Shown here piece after piece: positions 22,701 to 34,252 of a stretch of 64,000 nucleotides of DNA. The stretch spans positions 762,956 through 826,955 of the forward strand of contig JAKOGH010000721.1 in assembly GCA_024811115.1 (NCBI GenBank). Direction: 5' to 3'. Position numbers and translations under genes: made by a program. The notes beneath the pieces are model-generated. The model was not told the DNA's origin and did not search any database. It saw only the letters and a program-made list of their open reading frames with translations. The DNA comes from Terana coerulea. Taxonomy: Eukaryota; Basidiomycota; Agaricomycetes; Polyporales; Phanerochaetaceae. The stretch's first letter is position 1. Each line of letters opens with the position of its first letter.

Positions 22701-25187
22701 TGCATGGATTACCAGCATTTGACGAAGGTTTGAACTATCCCGCTCTAAGCATTATCCGATCTGACTAGGAACAGGATCGTTCCCTCGGCTATGTTGAACT
22801 CCGCGTGTCCGAGCTCGCACAATGTGCAGAGGGAAGCTCGAACTACGTCTCGACAGGAAAGAAGATTGGGCAGGACGATATCAAGCTGGACAAGGGCACG
22901 TACAAGGGCAAGCTGTTCTATGAAGCCGAATTTGTGCCAGCGCTCCATGTTAAGAACGTCACCTTCTCTACGGGCCCGAATGCCATCGAACGCGCTGTCC
23001 AGGGTGGCGAGGCCGCGGAAGGCGACAACCTGTCCCACCACAGCGATTCGGATGACGACAGCGCGGCGGTGCCGGTGGGCATCACCGTCACTGCGCCGCT
23101 CGAGGACGACGAGCAGGTGAGGAAGGGACATAGGAAGACCAAGTCCACGGATACCACGGCTACGACGAATACAGTTGATACCCAGTTGAGTCGGTCCACG
23201 AGCAAATCAAAGAACAGTATGGGCGGTGAGAAACGACCTGAGGACGAAGCGCCAGAGATGAGCACCGAGGAGCTCCTGCAGCACCGTGGGTGGTCTTCGC
23301 GATTCATTTTGTAGATGCATGGAAGCTCACCGTATCCGTCCGTCCTCTGCAGAATCAGGCATCGTTATCTTCAACGTGATTGGTGGGCAGCTGCGGAAGA
23401 AGGCGCGGCTCGAGGTGCTGCTGGACGACGCCTATTGGCCCGCGTTCAGCACCGTACGGGCGCGCAGTGCACATGCGCAGTGGGAGTACGTCGGCGAGGG
23501 CTTCATCAAGGAGCTTGATTTCGGCAGGGTGTGGCTCAGGCTGAACGAGGCCGATGAGGGCGACAAGGACGAGATAATCGCTGAGTACAAGGGCGACGCG
23601 AAGGATTTCTTGAAGCAGACACTCGTCAGTCTCCATCTTTTTCGTTGCTGTGACTGTTTGGCGCTGAATTGACGTTGATAGATTGGGCCAGCGACATTCA
23701 CGCTACAAGACACCGACGATAATAATAAGACTTCCACAGTTGAGCTTGAGACTCGCTTTGTCCCCGTGCCCGTCACCCTTGAGCCTAGGGAGTCGGTCAA
23801 CAGTCAGTGATCTTGTTGCATTTAGTTCGCTTTTCTGACCTTTGTCACTAGACCAAGGCATCGTGCATGTTACCCTTGAGTATGGCCGAGATATCCACGC
23901 CGCGGACCGTGGTGGCAAGTCTGATCCGTTCGTCGTCTTCACGCTCAATGGCCAGAAGGTCTACAAGTCGCAAACTGTCAAGAAGACTGTGAACCCCGAT
24001 TGGCACGAGCCCTCCTTCCCCGTCCAAGTGGTATGTACGCACTCTACTGAGACGCGACCGCACTAAAATATTACCCCCATAGTCGTCACGGGTGAACGCG
24101 AATTTCAGCCTTGAAGTGTACGACTGGAACCAAATTGAACAGGCAAAGAGCTTGGGTTCTGCCAACATCGATCTCTCGACTCTCGAGCCCTTCACCGGCG
24201 TCCAGCGCACCCTCGCTCTGTCACACGCGAAGCACGGCGACAAGGGCACGGTGACCCTCCACCTGATGTTCCAGCCGGAGATCATCGCGAAGAACCGCAA
24301 GAACACGTCGACGTTCTCCACCGCAGGGCGCGCCATGACGCAGATCGGCCACCTGCCCGTCGGCGCCGGCAAGGGCGTCATCCACGGCGTCACGGGTGTC
24401 TTCCGCCGAGGCAACGGGTCCGACTCTGAGGACGAGCGGGCGGCCGCGAAAGCCAACAGGGATGTCGCCGACCTGGCGGCGTCAGGCCAGGCGTCTGTCC
24501 CCGCGGGCACCTCGACGTTGATGCCTGTCAGCACGTCCTTCCCTGCCAACGGCAACGGCAACGGCGCCTCGAACGGTGCGGCGCATGCTGAGCCTGGGAC
24601 ATTGAAGGTCACTGTGCAGAACTGCAAGGACCTTTCGACTCATGATGTGAAGCCCTATGCTGTCGTCCGCTGTGGAGACAAGGAGCAGAAGACGAAACAC
24701 GTCAAATCTGCGGCCCCTGAATGGTATGTGGTCTCACAAATGAATCTTGGAGTATGCTCACATTTGAAATAGGCAAGATACGTTCACCTTCGTCGCTGGG
24801 CCTTCGCAGCCTAAGCTCTTCGTTTGGGTGTTCGACCATAAATCTCTCGGCAAGGACAAGCTGCTCGGATCAGGAGAGGTCGACGTAAGTCATCAACTGG
24901 AGATGCGATTCAGTTTCATAGGAAGTGCTCACTCTCCCGATTAGATTTGGCAATATGTCACGCCCGGGGTGTCCGGTGTCGCTGATGTCCTCGTCGAACT
25001 GAGGGAGGGACAAGGACAGCTGCGGTTGAAGCTCGACTTCGACGCTGAGCGCGCCTTCTTGAAGAACCGGTCATCCATGTCGTCCATCGAAAGCCGCACC
25101 GCGCCCCCAGTCTCACCGTCCCGATTCAGCTTGAGCCGACGGCGAGCGGCAGACAAGGACAAAGACAAGTCAGACAACTCTGACTGA
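19767..25187 (+). CDS. Tricalbin / extended-synaptotagmin-like lipid-transfer protein (SMP + multiple C2)
   Basis: ER-plasma membrane tether that moves lipids through its SMP domain and binds the plasma membrane with C2 domains. The start at 19767 gives MAAPAVPDITVTPSN. After an acidic, Pro-rich cytosolic leader come DWYKVGW, two hydrophobic hairpin segments (AGLIVAVVIVTHFM, and GWGWLFVLLAFCATYY) and the SMP domain (ESADWINNFLDRFWLIYEP, FTLGTKAPRI, IPGLSAFIRNMVH). A chain of C2 domains follows: GVLQVTVQSARGLKG with GGTPDPYCSL, GIVRLTVHQAKDLDQ, GVVRLWLKKAQDVK, GIVHVTLEYGRDIHAADRGG with GKSDPFVVF, and GTLKVTVQNCKDLSTHD. It ends in a Ser/Arg/Lys-rich tail (RRRAADKDKDKSDNSD). About 1,480 residues with at least a dozen introns. 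Every join I checked kept frame. Confidence 0.93.
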
Positions 25188-26177
25188 TCCCATCTATTTT
25201 GGTCTGGTTCAATCTATCATCACGTTTCGTATACCTATGGTACTCATTCATAGTGACGTTATTCTCCCGAGATTCTGCGCGCGCATGTCTCCCTAATCCT
25301 TTCCTTGCCCTTTCATGTACTACCTTGACTCGGACGCCTCCACATGAACTTTGTGTAGTTTTAACGACAACCAGCCCTCATCTACGATCTTCTTGTACGA
25401 TTCTACGTTTTCAATCGAATATATCATTATACCTGGCAAGTTGCTCCGATAGGTACCATCAATGTAAATGCTCTGGTGTACGAACCAAAAACCCCAGAGC
25501 GACACGCTTGCGGTGGTTTGGGCGCTTGTTCAGTGTTACTACCCAACTCCGTCACGACGGTGCCACTTCAAGTTCGTGGCAGCATCCGTCAGTGTCTTTT
25601 CCAAAACGTCGCCAGTGCTCGACCGATTCACTCTCACGAACCACTAGTAGCGGTCGACCAAGCTGGTGCGAACAATGAAGGAGCTCAGTACTTATCACGA
25701 TGATAGGCTACGCGGAGGCTGTCCGAAGTACTAGCCCGACCGCGGGGCCAGCCAGACAAAGTATCGCGACATCCGACTCGGATCCTTTCCATAGGATACA
25801 AGTCAACTTTTCACTACGGCGGCATCATCTTACCTATCAGGCTCTTTGTCAATCAGTGCTGTGTAGCCATGGTTTGCAAGGCCAGTTGTCTACTTCACAC
25901 CAATGAACAATCATCTAAGGCGCTGATATTTCACTCTAAAAGCAGGTAATTCACACAACCCTGATGTGCCGAATGGCATTAGGGGTCCCGACGCAGCCAC
26001 CGACAGCTCGCATCAAGGTTGGACGCAGACTCTGATTTGTCTATGCTCAGACGAGATGGGTCGATACACTAGCGCAGCCTGAGAAAACTTGCGAAATATA
26101 GCCTTAAAGCAACAGCCCTCAGCCGGATGTTTTCGAGGACTTCTTGTTTGCCTCCAAGAACCAAAGACATCGTCATC
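25188..26177. other. Intergenic between tricalbin and GH76 copy C
   Basis: About 990 bases, no gene supported. A TATA-like AAATATAGCC lies near 26092-26101, about 80 bases upstream of the GH76 start. Confidence 0.4.
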
Positions 26178-28720
26178 ATGTTTCCTGCTGTAGAATCTCT
26201 ACGGGCTGCGCATGTGGTGGCTGTCTGGCTGCTGATCCTCACTCTCCCATCTGCGCTCGGACAAAGCGTTACGTTCCCGATTCCGGTTAATTGGGCGGTA
26301 AGTCGATGAAAATTTGTTCTAGGTGTACATCCAACTCACAGATAGCATTTGCCACAGAAACCCACAAGTGATGCTCCGCTGAAGGATAGAATCACATTGA
26401 TGCAACCTGTATCTGACAGTGTCGTGCCACTGTTTAACCACACAAGTGGGATTGTCGATTGTTCGTGGTCGTGCTGTCGAATTATCTACCTACACTCACG
26501 CTCTAGAACCAGCAATGGACTTTGCATCGGGTATCAGCTTGCTACGAGCATTAGCTTCGACGGACATGAGAAACGGTTCTATTACATACCAGACCACTGT
26601 GTCCGACAACCTCCACGCAGCTATCCCGCACGTATTTCCGGTTCCTGCTCCGTATGTTTCCTTTACATATCATGATGACCTTACTTGGTTTGCTGATCTT
26701 TTCGATGATTCGCAGAGTATGTCTCTCTTCCCATTGTCCGAGCATCGCCTTCTGAACCACACAGGACGCGGGCGTCACCAACGCAGACGTAGTGTAGGTT
26801 TTTTCTCCTTACGATGACACCTGGTTCGGTTTTGAACGGTATATCTTATCAGGTGGGCAGGCTTAGGAGCAGTTGACGCGCTTCGAGCGTATGGTGACTC
26901 TTCCTGGCTCGATATCGCGGTTGGTATTTGGGAAGAAATCAACCCGTACATGATACACCCCGCAGAAGCTGCGTCAGGTCACCACCCACAAAAACCTAAT
27001 GCAACTGCGCTAATACCGACTACATGCAATGGGGGCAAGTCGGAGTACTAAGTGCTCTACCGTGTCCCACTTGAACTAATGTTTTCCGTATCCAGCGACT
27101 GTGGCAGGCGGTGTATTCTGGGTGTGTCAGTTTGATAAAGCAGACTAATATACCCGCTGATCACATCTCTCACTAGCAGTTGGACGATGCTGACCTGACT
27201 GTCAATGAAGACACTACTGGCGGATTTATGACGTACGCTTCTACGGCTAACATCGATTTTCCTGTCTAAACTGGTATTTCTGCAGCCTATCGACGTATCT
27301 CTATGAAGCAACCTCGAATCAAACGTACGCTTCTGCGGCTGAGCTGTCCGCCGAGTTTATTTGGTCGCAACTCTTCAATGGCACTTTCGTCTCCGATAGC
27401 ATCAACATGGGTGACTGTACCGTGGTGCAGTCACCTCTAGTGATGAATACTGGTTTTGCTGTCGAGGGGATGAGTAACCTTGCGACTTGGAACAGCTCAT
27501 GGACGCTGAAGTGCGTAGTACTAAGCATTTTATTCGATTCATCTATGTATCACCTGATACAAATTATGTGCTCTTATAGGCTGGACACTCTGCTCTCCGC
27601 CACGATACCATATTCGTGGTGGACAGGCTCAGATGGCATCAATAAAGAGGGTGAGTTTGATCCACAGGGAACTCTTTGTGCAATGAGATGCTTACTCAGT
27701 TCAGCTCAGGGGAATCCACAGGATGAATACACATTCAATTTCATCTCGGCACATAAAGGTCGACCCTCTCGTTTAGTTGTCACAGTACGCTTGCTGACTG
27801 CTGCTCTGCACTGGACAGCTATCTGGATCAGGGGTCTTTATAATGCCTGGAATCGTACCGATTCCAACTCGAATGTTGCCAACTATCTTGAAAGTTATAT
27901 TCACGTCCAGGTGCGCAGTCTGCAGCAGGTTGTACTGCACGTCCTGACCAGTGGTGATCACCGTCACGTTTAGTTCAGCGCGCTACAGGATCTGGCAAAG
28001 GCCCCAAGCAGCAATAATTACTCCACTCAATGGCTTGGGCCCCCAGTAACGCAGCTTTTGCCCTGGGGGCAACTGTCCGCGCTTGAAGTTCTGAGTGCCG
28101 AAGTCGGTTTTATACGGCTGACTTCGAACGACCTACCAAAGTGAGCTTTCCAGCACGGTTCCTTACTGCTGTACCATCTAATCAATGAATTCTAGCTCTG
28201 ATTCCACACCCAGCTCTACTGGTGCTCCAAGCGGTACTAGCCAAGGCTTATTGCCGACTATAGAGGCTTCTGCTCCTTCGCAGAATGTGCACAAAGTGAA
28301 CAAAGCTGCTATCATAGGAGGTACAGTCGGTGGCGTATCCTCCTTTTCGTCGCCATTTTTCTTGCATGGATGGCTTCGCGCAGGACTCCGCCTACAAAAC
28401 GCAAGGAGCACGCCCGTCGCGCGCAGGAGTATGCAGCAATGCCCTTTCCCTTCAACCGTCCCCAGATGACTGCGTCGGGGACGTCCATGCCTTCGCTCAT
28501 ACTACCAGCATCAAAGACTCTGCCCTTGCCTCCGGCCGCCATAACACCGACCAGTCCACACCATCCTGCGCCCGATGCGAACTTTAGCGAGCCTAGGTCG
28601 GATGCTCGGAGCCTAGAGCTACCGCCAAATATTGTCGAGCAATTGTACAACTTAGTACTCGCTCGGCTACCGGCTGTTGCTGTGGCAGAGCCAGAAGAGC
28701 CCCCACGCTATTATGCTTGA
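26178..28720 (+). CDS. GH76-like membrane-anchored glycosidase, copy C (frame break in the TM helix)
   Basis: Paralogue of copy A. The start at 26178 gives MFPAVESLRAAH and a hydrophobic signal peptide ending in SALGQ. GH76-type blocks follow with introns at the same places as copy A: DRITLMQPVSDSVVPL, AMDFASGISLLRA, WAGLGAVDALRAYGDSSW, CNGATVAGGVFW, LSTYLYEATSNQTYASAA, AWTGSDG-like WWTGSDG, WIRGLYNAWNRTD, YLESYIHVQ, LGPPVTQLLPWGQLSALEVLSAEVGF. The frame is sound until NKAAIIGGTVGG at about 28330. There the hydrophobic helix (ILLFVAIFLAWMASRR) and the tail (VEQLYNLVLARLP, EEPPRYYA) continue in another frame. Read literally the product stops at 28469 without an anchor. Given other one-base breaks in this window, sequence error is as likely as decay. 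One intron (27035-27095) has a GC donor. Confidence 0.72.
26652..26764 (+). other. Intron / one-nucleotide exon / intron block in GH76 copy C
   Basis: Intron GTATGT...TTCGCAG (26652-26715, 64 bases), a single A at 26716, then intron GTATGT...CACACAG (26717-26764, 48 bases). The codon built is CC-A, followed by GAC GCG GGC. This leads in frame into GVTNADVV and WAGLGAVDAL. Phase and position match copy A. Confidence 0.55.
27035..27095 (+). other. GC-AG intron in GH76 copy C
   Basis: The donor reads GGGG|GCAAGT and the acceptor TATCCAG. The join gives CNGATVAGGVFW, exactly parallel to CNGASVAGGVF-type sequence in copy A, whose intron at the same place starts with GTGAGT. The alternative GT a few bases downstream breaks the frame. 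Confidence 0.6.
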
Positions 28721-29025
28721 CGTGTATGCTAAAATATGATACAGAATCTACCCCACAGCTGGCTAAACAGTGATGGCTGCTATAAGTTATCTTGCGCTGC
28801 AGGCTCGACTGTGCCAGATCAGTAGGGAAATAGTCGAGCTGGCCGGGCACGTCCGCGGAACTTTCCGGGCGCCACAAGGTCCTCGGTTCGCCGCGGCGTG
28901 CATAGCATTTCGTCTGTGTTCATTCCCTACCACCACGTTTCAAAGCCTCGTTTCACTGACGTTTGCTGTAACAGTTCATTTTTCTCATTCTTCAATCCAG
29001 ACCTCTTTATCACTCGTTCTTCAGC
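28721..29025. other. Intergenic / 5' leader of the F-box gene
   Basis: No gene. The last 60 bases before 29026 are strongly pyrimidine-rich, as is common in fungal 5' leaders. Confidence 0.4.
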
Positions 29026-30517
29026 ATGGATACGCAGGTTGACAACCTCGCCTTCTCCGCAGCTGGCGCAAACATCCCCTCGGAAATACTGGATAGGATT
29101 CTTTCTCTGTGCACAAGCTACGAGTACCACCCACGCAGGGCTAATAAAGTCCTATTGCTCGGATGCGGTCTCACATGTCGCTACTGGGCAGGAAAGTGCA
29201 GAGAGTACATCTTTCATTCCATCACGCTGCGCTCACAAGAAGATGTTGAGCAGCTGCTCTACTTCTTGGATCGCCCCGTCAACCTCGTACATCCGGTCCT
29301 GGAGGAATGCATCAAATTCATCGATGCGGAATGTCTAGGGACTGGCGCCCCTTGGTTGCATCACCTTGTGTTCCGCCTGCACATACACAAGACACCCATA
29401 CGCGCTTCTACCAGCTTCCGTCAACTCTCTCTGATAGGCCCCAGCACTATGAAATACTGCCCTATGTCTATCAACCACTCCCTGCCAAAGGCTCTGCCTG
29501 CGCACATCTTCCCCTTCACAGAGCTCAGCCTCGCTGGCCACCGCTTTCGTACAATCGCCGACTTAATTCGCCTCATTGGAAGTCTGGCTCATGTTACCAG
29601 CCTCACCTGCGAAGGACTTGTGTTTGAAGAACATCCGTCGAGTTTGCGACTGTTGGGCGCCATTCCCCGATTGCGTCAACGACATAAGGGAACCGCAACG
29701 CGGGTCACCATAATTTGTCGCGGAGACAGGGATCTCGAAGTGCTGCTTGCGTTTGCTATCTTATATTCCACTGTCACGAACAAAACCTTTCCTGGTCTTA
29801 TTGGATCTCGTGGCCTGCAGGTGCAACAGATGATGCGGCTGCTGACGCCTGTCTCCAATCTAAGTGCGTTCGTGTGCTACTGCGTGCCCAACAGCGGTGC
29901 GTATTGGTATTCCCTTGTTGACGGTACCGGTAACATCGTAGTGATATCATTTTGTTTTCTTAGAGTTGATAGTTGCTTATCATACCACCGAACATACAGT
30001 ATCCGGTATCACGCCCACTCTTCGCATCAATTTACCTGCATTTATGGGAGACACACCAGCTCCAGCTCGAGCAAAGCTGGAATGGCCAATATATGAGAAC
30101 ATACCTGGCCTTGGAGAATTCCTAGCTTCGGACTGGAACAGTGTCGACGCACTCCTCTGCTCCAGCAGCAACGCTACCCTATTTGATGATCGCCTCGGAC
30201 TCGACATACTACTATACGACAAGTCCATCTTTACCTGGCTCATCAAAAATGTCGCTTCCGGTGGCTTCCTACCCCGGGCATTCGAGTCAAGCAAAGTCAA
30301 CATATGCTTCGCTCAGCCCGAGTGGGCTACTAGGGAAGAAGACCTTGGTGACATCTACACGGAGTCGTCTTCGCGTCAATATGAGGTGGATGACCGCACC
30401 TTGATGCTAAAACCCTCGCAGACTTTCGAACTCCGGCTATGCGACATCAGAGAGGACAAGGAGGCGTTCCTTCGGAAGGTCCTGAAGGACCTTGGTACAG
30501 GAGTGGGAGTTGAATGA
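29026..30517 (+). CDS. F-box-like protein of unknown target
   Basis: About 475 residues, two exons. The start at 29026 (MDTQVDNLAFS) leads into an F-box-like segment: IPSEILDRILSLCTSY, then LLLGCGLTCRYWAGKCREYIFHSITLRS. F-boxes of this layout recruit SCF substrates through Skp1. The remainder is a divergent leucine-rich region (FTELSLAGHRFRTIADLIRLIGSL, VTSLTCEGLVFEE) typical of the large, lineage-expanded F-box families of Agaricomycetes. One intron near 29896-29963 (GTGCGT...TTCTTAG) joins CVPNS to ELIVAYHTTEH in frame. It is convergent with kinesin-6. The substrate cannot be inferred. Confidence 0.65.
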
Positions 30518-30796
30518 GTTGGATACGGTCGTCGGATACCGCGTATCAGGTACTATATTGCCATATTGCACCAGGTGCGTAGCCGTCGCGTTCAGTGCCG
30601 TATCTTGACACATTGTATACACGCAGGAGCTCCCACTTTGAAGCATAAATCGAGAGGCCCCAAGGACGTAGTAACATGTTGTATTAGCAGAAGGAAGATT
30701 CGCCTACCAATACTATACATTCAAGTCAACGAGAGCGTTGCAAAGCGAAATGATACGACTGTACACAAGTCAGGAAGCGTTTGTCAGTAATTCATC

Positions 30797-33700
30797 CTAC
30801 CGTTGACTGCCCCGGACGCTCCGTCTCAGCGGCCTACCACCCTCATTCGCATCGGCAGCCCTCTCTACCTGGTCTTCAGTGACAGCCGTCTTCTTGCTCA
30901 ACTGCCTCTTCTTTTTTGGCGCGGCGACTGCCTCATTGTGCGAGCCAGCCGATGCGACAGAAGCGTTGCTCGCTCGGGTCTTTCTGGCAGGCATAATAAC
31001 GACGGAGTCGTCAGGGTCGTCGTCAATCGACAGCCCTTCGGTCTGTTTCACCAATCCAGCGATAGACTGACTCCGGTTTGGCTGACTGGCACGAGTCCTG
31101 CTGGCCGCCGCCTTGGGTTTGCTGGCTGCTGAACCTGTCTTGGTACTCGCTGCTCGGCGCGGCTGAGAGTCTTTAACAGGCTTCGCGTCCCATTCCTCGA
31201 TTTCAGACGTGTCGTCCTCCCGGTATTCGTCATCACCTGGCTCGGTGGAGAGCTCGCCGATATCCTCTGACTCTTCAGTATGGCTGTTCGAAGCATCTGT
31301 ACCACTCTCTGGGAGTACGCTAGACTTCGGTTTGTTACGTAGGCCTTTGGCTGCGAGAGGCGACGGGGAACGCGGAATGTCGCTGATCTCGGACTCTTCC
31401 GCCTCAGAATCCTCTTCGACCTTCGCGGCCATGTCAGTCGAAACACAAAGCGATACTTGTAAGTGCTCACCAGACTTCTATCGACCTCGTCTTCCTCAAT
31501 ATCATCAAAGTCTTCTTCCGGCGGTTGCAACTGTGCCTCCGCGACCTTGGCACCTATCATCACACCCCGGTGCAGCATGTCAATCTTCGCATCCATCTTC
31601 ATCTCCTGCTGCTCGAGCTGTTTCATCAGCCTTCGGTTGTACATCTGCTCCATCTGCCGCATGCGTTCCTCCATCTCCTGGATGACCTCCTCGCGCGCCT
31701 CGGCCTCGATGATCGCCGCGCGCAGCTCGCTCTCGAACAGTCGCATGCGCAGCTCCTCAACCTCGTCAAAGAGCGCGTCGACGAGCGGGTTGATGGGTTC
31801 GTCGTCGTCATCGTCCGCGGGGTCGCGCGGCTCCTCGTCCTCCTCCAGCACCTCGAGGTGCGTTTCGCTCAGTGCGACGCCCGATTGTCCACCGACGGAG
31901 ATGGTGACTTTCCGGCGGTGCGGGACGACGTCGCTCTCGCGGGACCCGACAAACGACTTCCCGCGGGCGTGATGCGGCGGCGGGACGGGGACTGCGCGAG
32001 ACACGGCGGTGGGCGCCGTGGTGCACACTTCGCGAGCGAGGGCAGAAAATTTCATGACATGAGAGTTTTCGTCATAACCAGTGTCGTACGGGTTGACGTT
32101 CACTATCATGACCTGCCCGCCCTATTAGTCCCAGTGTCTGCCATTGCCTAGAGATGTCAGGACTCACAGCTCTTCCCTCGCCGACAAAATAGTCCATCAG
32201 TATCTCGGTGAGTTTACTATGTCTAAAAGGCACTACCGCCAACCCTCGCTTGACGTCCCGAGTATCCATTCGCGCAGCAGTAGAAGCCAAGCTCCGCGCG
32301 ATAGCACGTTGGTTTGCGCGCATGGTCTCCATACACTGCCCGAGGACCATGAGAGATTTGTTGATGTTTCCTGCTTCACGTAGACGTTCGCCCGTAGTTT
32401 GGGTATGCTTCGTCCGTTCTGAGCCGGCAAGGTCGACAAGTGTGAGACGAGAGGTCTGGATTGATGTTGGATCCTAAAGGAAACGTTAGTTGTGTTCCAT
32501 GGCAGTTGACGAGCATAATAGAGAGCATACATCTCTTTCCCCTCGGTGTACTCTTAACACCTTGATAGTCACCATAGCGTGGCTCCGACTGCTCTGGCTA
32601 TTTGCGAGCGTGCCGAAGACCTGCCTGTGCATTTGGCCCAGCCTCAGCAAAGATTTGGCCTGAGCAGCAGAAGTTACTCGAATCTGCCTCTGTCCCGCAA
32701 CGTATTTCCCGCCACTCGGACCGTCATCTGCATCATAGTCGGATGGCGGACAAGGTTTTACAGACAGTGCCTTGCGAGTGAGGAAGCAGCGGCTTCGACT
32801 GCGTTGCCCCTGAGGACCCGACGGGTAGATTCAAGAACGTCGACGTCGGTCTAGGTATCCCGGTCGACGATTGGGAGTGGGAAGGCGAAGAACCGTCGTC
32901 GACTGAAGCAAAGAGGTCGTACACCTTCTCGTTGTAGACTTCGACGTAGGAAAGCCAGATAGTGTATTCGTGATTGCGGTCCAGTTTGAGAGTAGTCGGA
33001 TCAGTGTCTGGGTTATCGCGAGGCAGATCGGCGAGGATGTCCGCGAGTGCTGGGGTTGAGCTTGATGGAACATGCCCGCGGTGGGAACCCAGGGAGCTTT
33101 GTGACGAATTGAAGTCCGGTGGTGCGTGTTCAATACCTGTCAAGCGTATAGGACGGAACTGTATGCCACTTTGTAAGCACCCGTAGGCATTGTACGGCTA
33201 GTGACGCACCCTGCCGTCCCCGTGCAGACCTTCAATACTGTTGAAGATGACGTCCAACGTCCGCGGGAGAATACCTGCACTGTCGTCCTCTCTTCCTCCT
33301 TGTATAGTGTGTGTCTTACCCGAGTTCGTTACTCCATACGCAAAGAGCAGCCCGCTCTGTCCTTCAAGGACATCCTTCACGAGAGGCAAGGTCGTCTTAG
33401 TAAAGAAGTCTGACTGCGAGGTCGAGGGAGGGAATATGTGAGAGAAGGTATAGATAGAGGATTGAGGCAAAGTAGAGAGTCGAGAGGTAGGTAGTGACGA
33501 GGACTGGGAGTGATCCGACATGCGCACTGCCGTGTCAGATATGGGCTCGAGATATGGCTTCGATTGTATCGTGCCATCTTCTCCAAGTTGTGGGCGGAGA
33601 CGAAGGAACGCCTGTAGCGTCGCGTGAGATACTTTAAAACATTAAGAAATGCTAACCTACCCTTATAGGCTCTCGGTCTGTATCCTCCGGTATTGTAGCA

Positions 33701-33954
33701 TAACTGGATGATTTGGAAACATTGCCCTTGAGTTGGGACTGAGATTGTGAGCCGCTCCCGAGACCCTTTCCCTCTGGCGAGTTGTCGCGATTCGCGAAAG
33801 GCTTTCTAGTCGCTTGCTTCTTCGCTGGCTCAGGCGGTGTCGGAGTAGGAGTACTTCTCGCTGTGACCCGTGTAGACCTCGAGGCTGCCGGCGGGTTGGC
33901 AGCGGCAGGGGTCTTTGTCCTCGTTGTGCGGGTAGTCTTTGGTTTCGTGGACAT
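30797..33954 (-). CDS. Kinesin-6 family motor (MKLP/KIF20-like)
   Basis: Plus-end motor of the kinesin-6 type, acting on the spindle midzone. The start at 33954 gives MSTKPKTTRTTRTKTP and a basic Ser/Thr/Pro head. The motor domain has the P-loop AYGVTNSGKTHTIQG (the GVTNSGKT variant is typical of kinesin-6), SYVEVYNEKVYDLF, switch I NSQSSRSHAMVTI, switch II LTLVDLAGSERTKHTQTTGERL, INKSLMVLGQCMETMR and FRHSKLTEILMDYF. A loop insert of about 90 residues within the motor is another kinesin-6 trait. An acidic linker, a coiled coil (VEELRMRLFESELRAAIIEAE) and a basic C-terminal tail follow. One frame break occurs at about 32782, between TQSKPLL and LTRKALSVKP, with no room for an intron. Sequence error is suspected. 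Divergent from KNL1. Confidence 0.85.
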
Positions 33955-34252
33955 AATCGAAGGCTCCTCCAGGTCTCTTTGATAAGATAGATGTTGCAAG
34001 ATCGTTACGAATAATTCTGAATGAGTTGCTGGCGTGCTCGTGGTTGAAACGAAGCGGTTGTGGCGCTAGACGCCTGCCTCAGTCGCGCCACGCGACGATA
34101 GCGCGTCAAGCCACGTGACCGAGTCGCGTTGACAGGATCTCGCCGTGCTTGTCTCCTCGCACATCGACCCCGACGACCCCGACGCCTGTCTCATGACATT
34201 GCTAGGAGCTTACACTAATTTCTAACTTATTTTCCTCGTAATTCTCGCAGAC
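33955..34252. promoter_or_regulatory. Divergent kinesin-6 / KNL1 promoter with clustered ACGCG cores
   Basis: The 298 bases between two mitotic genes contain three ACGCG cores within 40 bases: 34090-34094, and on the minus strand 34102-34106 and 34125-34129. An E-box CACGTG lies at 34112-34117 and an E2F-like GGCGCGA nearby. ACGCG is the core of MBF (MCB) sites. Shared cell-cycle control is inferred. Confidence 0.5.

Noticed and set aside
26790..26850. In-frame TAG and a PYDDTW motif resembling a GH76 acidic pair in copy C
   Set aside because: With the donor GTAGGT after GACGTAGT, this stretch is a 59-base intron. The join gives NADVVWAGLGAVDAL, parallel to copy A. The stop and the motif are intronic coincidence.
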